A stretch of 25,762 nucleotides of DNA, from IMG/VR virus record IMGVR_UViG_3300027810_000057, positions 1 to 25,762 of that record. One strand, 5' to 3'. Source of the DNA: a virus. The position numbers were made by a program, and so were the translations under genes. The notes beneath the pieces are model-generated. The model made no database searches. It saw only the letters and a program-made list of their open reading frames with translations, and was not told where the DNA came from. Numbering within the stretch: position 1 is the stretch's first letter; every line of letters starts with the position of its first letter. Shown piece by piece: positions 22,048 through 25,762 of the stretch.

Positions 22048-23942
22048 ACTAGATCTACAATCTCACAGCTGTCACCAGAGCAAGCCATAGTTTGCATAGA
22101 CACTGTGTTATCTTCACTCTCATAGTCAGACAATTCGGACCAATCAATACGGCTAGGCATTAGCTCAGACATAGCTTGATACTCCTCCTTAGTGCAGTCT
22201 TGATAAGGAGCCTGTTGGTATGTATGATCTGAGTGTGGTAAGAAGGACACACCTGACATCTCATCAAAGTGTTTATATACAAATGCACCCACTTCCATCC
22301 ACTCACCATCACGTACTGAGATAGTCACACTAGGTTTATGTTCACACCAATGGCGCTGATAGGTAAGCCACAACTCCAACTGCTCTACAGCTGTCATGTC
22401 ATTACGTGTTACTGCTAAGCTAGGAGACTTAACAGGGAAGCTGAACACAACAGTAGAGTCAGGCTTCATAACACACGGCTCGTTAGGGATACCTCTATCA
22501 ATCATAAACTGTGTTAGCGGATCTTTAGTATCCCCACGTACAGTACGAATATAGTAGGGGCTGTGTCGGGCGTGGATTCCGCTGGCGCTATCAACCAGCT
22601 GTGAAACCGTGCCGCTTGGCTTGACACAGCTAATAGCTGTAGAAGCAGGGATGTTAAGAAGCTCAGCCCACTCAGCATTAGTTTCAACAGCGATGGCACG
22701 TAGGTGCTCAAGAGTCTTAGACAGCCCTTGATTACGGTTAGTCATTAGTGGGTTGTCCATGATACCCGTCATAGACACACCTAGTAGACGTTCCTCTGCT
22801 GTATTATTCTGCCATACCTTACGTAGATAAGGGAACTTAATCATTGTAGACTGTATAGTACCTAGGATTGTAGCCAGTTTAACCTTACGTTCAAGGTCTT
22901 CCATAGTATCTGTTGCACGTACTACACACTCGGTTAGGTTGCAAAACTGGTATGGGCGTAAAATTATCTCGCTGCAAGGGTTGCAACCGAACTCATGATT
23001 AGGATCACGCCGCCCATTCTTAGCAGCCTGTACCTTGGATGCCTGGCGATTAAAGATACCACGCTCTCCTGACTTGGACTCAACAAGAGATAGCCACTCA
23101 CGCATGTACGTTTCCATGTCAGGCTTCTCAGTGTATGCCACGGAGTTGTTAGCTAGGGCACGGTGGCCTGCTGTTTCCCACCACTGACCTGACTTAGCAT
23201 GGCGCATACGATCATCAGACAAATTTGACAAACTGATCATAGCCGAACGCCGAACTCCACCGACGACAACTACCTGACCAATGAAGCACATCAAGTCGTG
23301 ACACTCCATAGAAGATAGCTTGCGTCCTTGTGCACCTTTAAATACAGACGCAGCAAAGTTAAACAGTTCTACAAGAGGCGCTGGGCCTGATGCTCTACCG
23401 CCAAAAGTTTTAAGCCGTGCCCCTGCGGGACGCACTTGAGACACATCCCACTTAGGGATTTCACCAGCCCAGAGGAGTGCCAGAACTTGCCTGAACCCTT
23501 TAGCCCAGCCTTCCTTACTGTCTTTAACGACGACGACAGACTCGCTCTCAAACAAATCAGGGACTTCTGGGAGCTTGCTGACGAACTGGCGCTCGACACT
23601 GAACCCGACTCCAGTACCACAGAGGAGAATGTACATAGCCTCATCGAAGGACTTAGGGTCATCTACGGGTAGGTAGCTACAATTATATCCTGCCGTATTG
23701 TCTCGGTCTAAAGCTGGACCGCTTGTCATCATTGCTCTCATACTGGGCATGATGTCTTGGTTAAGGATAGCCTGTTCAATGTCACGGATGTAAGAGCTAT
23801 CACCTGTGACTTTACGTACTACGTTATCCATGTAACGTTCTACTGTTTGGCCCCATGATTCACGGCCCTTACCATCAAAGTACTTAGCGTACCGTGACTT
23901 GTGAATGAATGCTTGGTAGTCTGTTGCTAATTCGTTGCTCAT
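22044..23942 (-). CDS. nrdJ: Class II (adenosylcobalamin-dependent) ribonucleotide reductase, monomeric type
   Basis: This 632-aa enzyme reduces ribonucleotides to deoxyribonucleotides using a thiyl radical generated from B12 coenzyme. Key residues match the Lactobacillus leichmannii enzyme: C88 in GYNCSYLP (its C119), C323 in NPCSEI (catalytic C408), C334 in FCNLTE (C419; the 11-residue spacing is identical), and the C-terminal pair C621-x4-C626 (C731/C736). Other landmarks are MPSMRA, LLCGTGVGFSVE, VRPAGARLKTFGGRASGP, GGVRRSAMISL and VKPSGTVSQL. No small radical subunit gene is present, as expected for class II. It is about 100 residues shorter than the bacterial prototype. AGGAG precedes the ATG; it overlaps the MazG-like and glutaredoxin genes by four bases each. 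Host must provide cobalamin. Confidence 0.95.
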   Translation of the reverse strand: MSNELATDYQAFIHKSRYAKYFDGKGRESWGQTVERYMDNVVRKVTGDSSYIRDIEQAILNQDIMPSMRAMMTSGPALDRDNTAGYNCSYLPVDDPKSFDEAMYILLCGTGVGFSVERQFVSKLPEVPDLFESESVVVVKDSKEGWAKGFRQVLALLWAGEIPKWDVSQVRPAGARLKTFGGRASGPAPLVELFNFAASVFKGAQGRKLSSMECHDLMCFIGQVVVVGGVRRSAMISLSNLSDDRMRHAKSGQWWETAGHRALANNSVAYTEKPDMETYMREWLSLVESKSGERGIFNRQASKVQAAKNGRRDPNHEFGCNPCSEIILRPYQFCNLTECVVRATDTMEDLERKVKLATILGTIQSTMIKFPYLRKVWQNNTAEERLLGVSMTGIMDNPLMTNRNQGLSKTLEHLRAIAVETNAEWAELLNIPASTAISCVKPSGTVSQLVDSASGIHARHSPYYIRTVRGDTKDPLTQFMIDRGIPNEPCVMKPDSTVVFSFPVKSPSLAVTRNDMTAVEQLELWLTYQRHWCEHKPSVTISVRDGEWMEVGAFVYKHFDEMSGVSFLPHSDHTYQQAPYQDCTKEEYQAMSELMPSRIDWSELSDYESEDNTVSMQTMACSGDSCEIVDLV

Positions 23943-24295
23943 CTGTTGTCTCCTGAACCTTTAATAACACCACGCTTGTAGCGGCTGTCTAGTTTTTCCA
24001 TGTTTGCTTGCATTACCTCTCCTAGATTACTGTAGAAGTAGTTAGACAAGGCTGTAGTATAAAACAATACATCCCCTAACTCCTTAATAATATCTTGCTG
24101 ACTAACCTTAGTGCCGTCTCGCATGTACTTTTTTATTTTCTCTGCTACTTCCCCTGCCTCACCACACATACCAAGTACATTCTCTATAAGGCGTGTGTCT
24201 CCTTCAGTAATAATCTTTTCTTCTACCCAGTAGGAGTACTCCATTGGTGTTACCTTTACTATATTAAAGGCATCAATGTCCTGCTTAGTAATCAT
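23939..24295 (-). CDS. MazG-like nucleotide pyrophosphohydrolase
   Basis: A 118-aa all-helical protein with the MazG metal-binding signature: GEAGEVAEK giving E46-x2-E49, and KELGDVLFYTTAL giving E72-x2-D75, separated by 22 residues. The length equals a single MazG domain. Such enzymes hydrolyse NTPs or dNTPs to monophosphates and pyrophosphate; phage versions may clean modified dNTPs (dUTP, dCTP) or recycle host nucleotides. Its place directly before the reductase, with a four-base overlap, suits dNTP supply. AAGGAG ribosome site precedes ATG. Substrate cannot be read from sequence. Confidence 0.9.
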   Translation of the reverse strand: MITKQDIDAFNIVKVTPMEYSYWVEEKIITEGDTRLIENVLGMCGEAGEVAEKIKKYMRDGTKVSQQDIIKELGDVLFYTTALSNYFYSNLGEVMQANMEKLDSRYKRGVIKGSGDNR

Positions 24296-24459
24296 GCTCT
24301 CTCCTTAACGTATAAGTTATTTATGTCTACATCATCTATGTCGTACACAACGTCTGTTATTAAATCATGAATGTCTTGCTCATGACTGTCTTCATATGAG
24401 GATAGAATATTATTACTATCGTCTATCTGCAACACAAAGGTAACACTAAACTTTTTCAT
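24292..24459 (-). CDS. Small acidic protein, 55 aa, unknown function
   Basis: A short frame running from ATG at 24459 to TGA at 24292, supported by a strong GGAGGG site and four-base ATGA overlaps on both sides (with the 117-aa gene and the MazG-like gene). It begins MKKFSVTFVLQIDDSN and is then acidic (HDLITDVVYDIDDVDINNLYVKERA). The strand-then-helix pattern could be a small alpha/beta fold. Without it the operon would have a 160-base gap, unlike every other junction. No family is recognised. Confidence 0.8.
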   Translation of the reverse strand: MKKFSVTFVLQIDDSNNILSSYEDSHEQDIHDLITDVVYDIDDVDINNLYVKERA

Positions 24460-24809
24460 GCATTACCCTCCGTCTTAGTCCAGCGCTCAAGCTTGTATAC
24501 GTTTCCTTCTACTCTAACTTTGCTACCTTCTTCTAGTTCTTTCTCAGCATCAGTGTACTCAGAAGGGAACATCTCTCTTAGTATTTCTGATCTGATGTCC
24601 GCGAAGTCTTCCCATGTCTCAGGGAATAGCTCTAAGAACTTTTGTGCAGCGGCCATAGTAAGAGCCTCATCTAGTGCTGCCCTCATACCTTCTTCAGAAC
24701 CCTGCGTACCAAATATTAAACCTGACTTAATACTACCTGTCCATTCCCCATCTTCTATTATGGGGTGGAGTACAATAGCTACTTCACCTTCTTTGATTTC
24801 GTAAGCCAC
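24456..24809 (-). CDS. Hypothetical protein, 117 aa (GTG start)
   Basis: I choose the GTG at 24809 because it overlaps the TAG of the preceding gene by one base (TAGTG) and has GAGGAG about 8-10 bases upstream; an ATG at 24872 would give 138 aa but a 64-base overlap. The protein starts VAYEIKEGEVAIVLHPIIEDGEWTGSIKSGLIFG, a beta-rich portion, then a helical EEGMRAALDEALTMAAAQKFLELFPETWEDF, and ends with a small beta segment SKVRVEGNVYKLERW. It is acidic. Similar short proteins sit beside endonuclease I genes in marine podoviruses, but I do not recognise a named family. Confidence 0.72.
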   Translation of the reverse strand: MAYEIKEGEVAIVLHPIIEDGEWTGSIKSGLIFGTQGSEEGMRAALDEALTMAAAQKFLELFPETWEDFADIRSEILREMFPSEYTDAEKELEEGSKVRVEGNVYKLERWTKTEGNA

Positions 24810-25252
24810 TACTCTCTCCTCTTTACTTTGATACGCTGGTCTTTCATGCGACTGCCTTTTTCTTTTAGCCATTCCTCAGGGATCGTGCGGTGTGCCCACT
24901 TGAAACCTTTCTGATCACACCAATCGCAGTAACGGCTTTTGGCTCCCTTGTAAAGCCTAGACTTTGCATTACTAAATACAAATCTTATGTCCAGTGTAGG
25001 GTGCTGACGCTGTACCTCAATATGTTTACGCCTATCATCTGAAGAAAACAAACCCTTCATTTCAATTATGATACCGTTGTCTAACTCAAAGTCTGGTGTG
25101 TACGTGCGATACTTTAGATCTTCCCATTCTATCTTTAACTTTTCATATGATACAATCTTCTGCCTATCTTTGAGGTATGCAGCAGCCTCAACTTCAAGGC
25201 CACTGCGATACAAACGAGAGTTATGCTTTCTAACTGTTATCCTTTTACCCAT
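24809..25252 (-). CDS. T7 gp3-like endonuclease I (Holliday junction resolvase)
   Basis: This 147-aa protein is nearly the size of T7 endonuclease I (149 aa) and has the PD-(D/E)xK site at matching positions: SGLEVEAA with E20, YTPDFEL with D54, and IIIEMKG with E64 and K66 (T7 has E20, D55, E65, K67). The YRSGLE opening and NAKSRLYKG...YCDWCDQKGFKWA tail are typical of the family. It cuts four-way junctions and branched DNA, helping concatemer processing and degradation of host DNA. GGGGAG precedes the ATG, which overlaps the upstream nuclease gene by eight bases. Assignment is very secure. Confidence 0.94.
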   Translation of the reverse strand: MGKRITVRKHNSRLYRSGLEVEAAAYLKDRQKIVSYEKLKIEWEDLKYRTYTPDFELDNGIIIEMKGLFSSDDRRKHIEVQRQHPTLDIRFVFSNAKSRLYKGAKSRYCDWCDQKGFKWAHRTIPEEWLKEKGSRMKDQRIKVKRRE

Positions 25253-25762
25253 CAGGCTCCCCTATAGAAACGTAATCAATCATAGGTGGGTTCTTAGCCT
25301 TAGAGTTAGGCGAGGGTAGTGTCTGTAATGTAGGCCAGCACTTGTGCTTGAACGCACAGAAGCCACACTCTACACCAAGCTTAGTGTTGCCTGTCTTCTT
25401 ACGGTAGAATGTTTCCTCGACAGCCTCAAAGCAACGCTCAAAGGGTTCGTCATTGTCGATGTAATCAGTCAAGTCTTCGATGTCTTTTAGTACAGCACCC
25501 TTATCAACACCCTCTGCTGAGACGTACTTAAACTCACCGTTAGCCTTGTTGACTACCCACCACCCACCAACGTCCTTACCTGCGCCCTCTGCGTAGCCTA
25601 CAAGCTGTGGGATGTACCCGAAGCTATCACCTGTAGCTAACGCATCAAAGGATGCAAACTTATTCTGGTATGACCAAGGCGAGGCAGACTTAACGTCATC
25701 AACCTTACCGTCCAACACCATGTCATACTCACCACGGATCTCTTTACCGTTACCTAACTTGA
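25245..25762 (-). CDS. Cas4/RecB-family PD-(D/E)xK nuclease, C-terminal part (5' end outside window)
   Basis: The frame stays open to the right edge; the visible part is 172 residues, so the N-terminus (which would hold a possible first cluster Cys) is missing. Near the edge GEYDMVLDGKVDDVKSAS supplies the acidic and D-x-K elements of the PD-(D/E)xK core. A GYIPQLVGYAEGAG segment follows, similar to the QxxxY helix of RecB nucleases. Near the C-terminus C-G-F-C-x5-C (VECGFCAFKHKCW) matches the three-Cys [4Fe-4S] motif of Cas4 and AddB-type nucleases. A DNA-end exonuclease acting in replication or recombination is likely. The pairing with endonuclease I by an eight-base overlap fits this. Confidence 0.82.
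   Translation of the reverse strand, partial: KLGNGKEIRGEYDMVLDGKVDDVKSASPWSYQNKFASFDALATGDSFGYIPQLVGYAEGAGKDVGGWWVVNKANGEFKYVSAEGVDKGAVLKDIEDLTDYIDNDEPFERCFEAVEETFYRKKTGNTKLGVECGFCAFKHKCWPTLQTLPSPNSKAKNPPMIDYVSIGEPDG

Noticed and set aside
23369-23672. Frames of 78-97 aa overlapping the reductase
   Set aside because: They lie within strongly conserved reductase coding sequence and have no ribosome sites or domains.
24810-24872. 138-aa version of the hypothetical protein starting at ATG 24872
   Set aside because: It needs a 64-base overlap with endonuclease I; GTG 24809 has a strong ribosome site and a TAGTG junction.

Overview
The window is a densely packed stretch of a tailed double-stranded DNA phage, most probably a short-tailed (podovirus-like) marine phage. 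Two gene blocks converge on one terminator near 20.07-20.10 kb. Virion and lysis genes run rightward (bases 1-20061). Nucleotide-metabolism and recombination genes run leftward (20096-25762). The combination of a monomeric B12-dependent (class II) ribonucleotide reductase, glutaredoxin, MazG-like pyrophosphatase, PhoH and a T7-type endonuclease I resembles the roseophage SIO1/cobavirus group and marine cyanopodoviruses. An alphaproteobacterial host is my best guess, but host genus cannot be decided from sequence alone. No integrase, repressor, tRNA or CRISPR array was seen, which fits a lytic phage.

Rightward block. It opens with the 3' part of a repeat-rich tail fibre ending in a peptidase-S74 self-cleaving chaperone. 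A glycine-rich adhesin, a tail assembly chaperone-like protein and a flavin-dependent tryptophan-halogenase homologue (2871-4019) follow, the last two fused by a 1-base stop/start overlap. Next come neck and tail genes (a 207-aa unknown, a fibre-tail adaptor-like protein, a head-tail adaptor, a nozzle), then a second tail fibre followed by a second glycine-rich adhesin. Two small genes follow: a GTG-initiated 57-aa zinc ribbon and an 85-aa membrane protein. The block ends with probable internal/ejection proteins (742, 495 and 1159 aa), a LysM plus GH19-type lysozyme, a three-TM candidate holin and a 184-aa structural protein.

Leftward block. Read in its own direction it runs: Cas4/RecB-like nuclease (cut by the window edge), T7-type endonuclease I, two small unknowns, MazG-like, class II RNR, glutaredoxin, two tiny membrane-associated proteins, endonuclease VII-like HNH protein, PhoH and a 70-aa helical protein. 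Every junction overlaps by 1-11 bases except the last, which has a 1-base gap, so this looks like one translationally coupled operon making dNTPs and processing DNA ends and branches.

Most interesting points: (1) the halogenase embedded in a tail-adhesin cassette; (2) a run of about twenty 11-residue repeats in the 742-aa virion protein; (3) an A AAA AAC slippery heptamer directly before the stop of the 61-aa gene, where a -1 shift would fuse it to the next gene; (4) two Holliday-junction-type nucleases of unrelated fold in one operon; (5) paired fibre plus polyglycine-adhesin modules at two places. No gene-free stretch exceeds about 35 bases.
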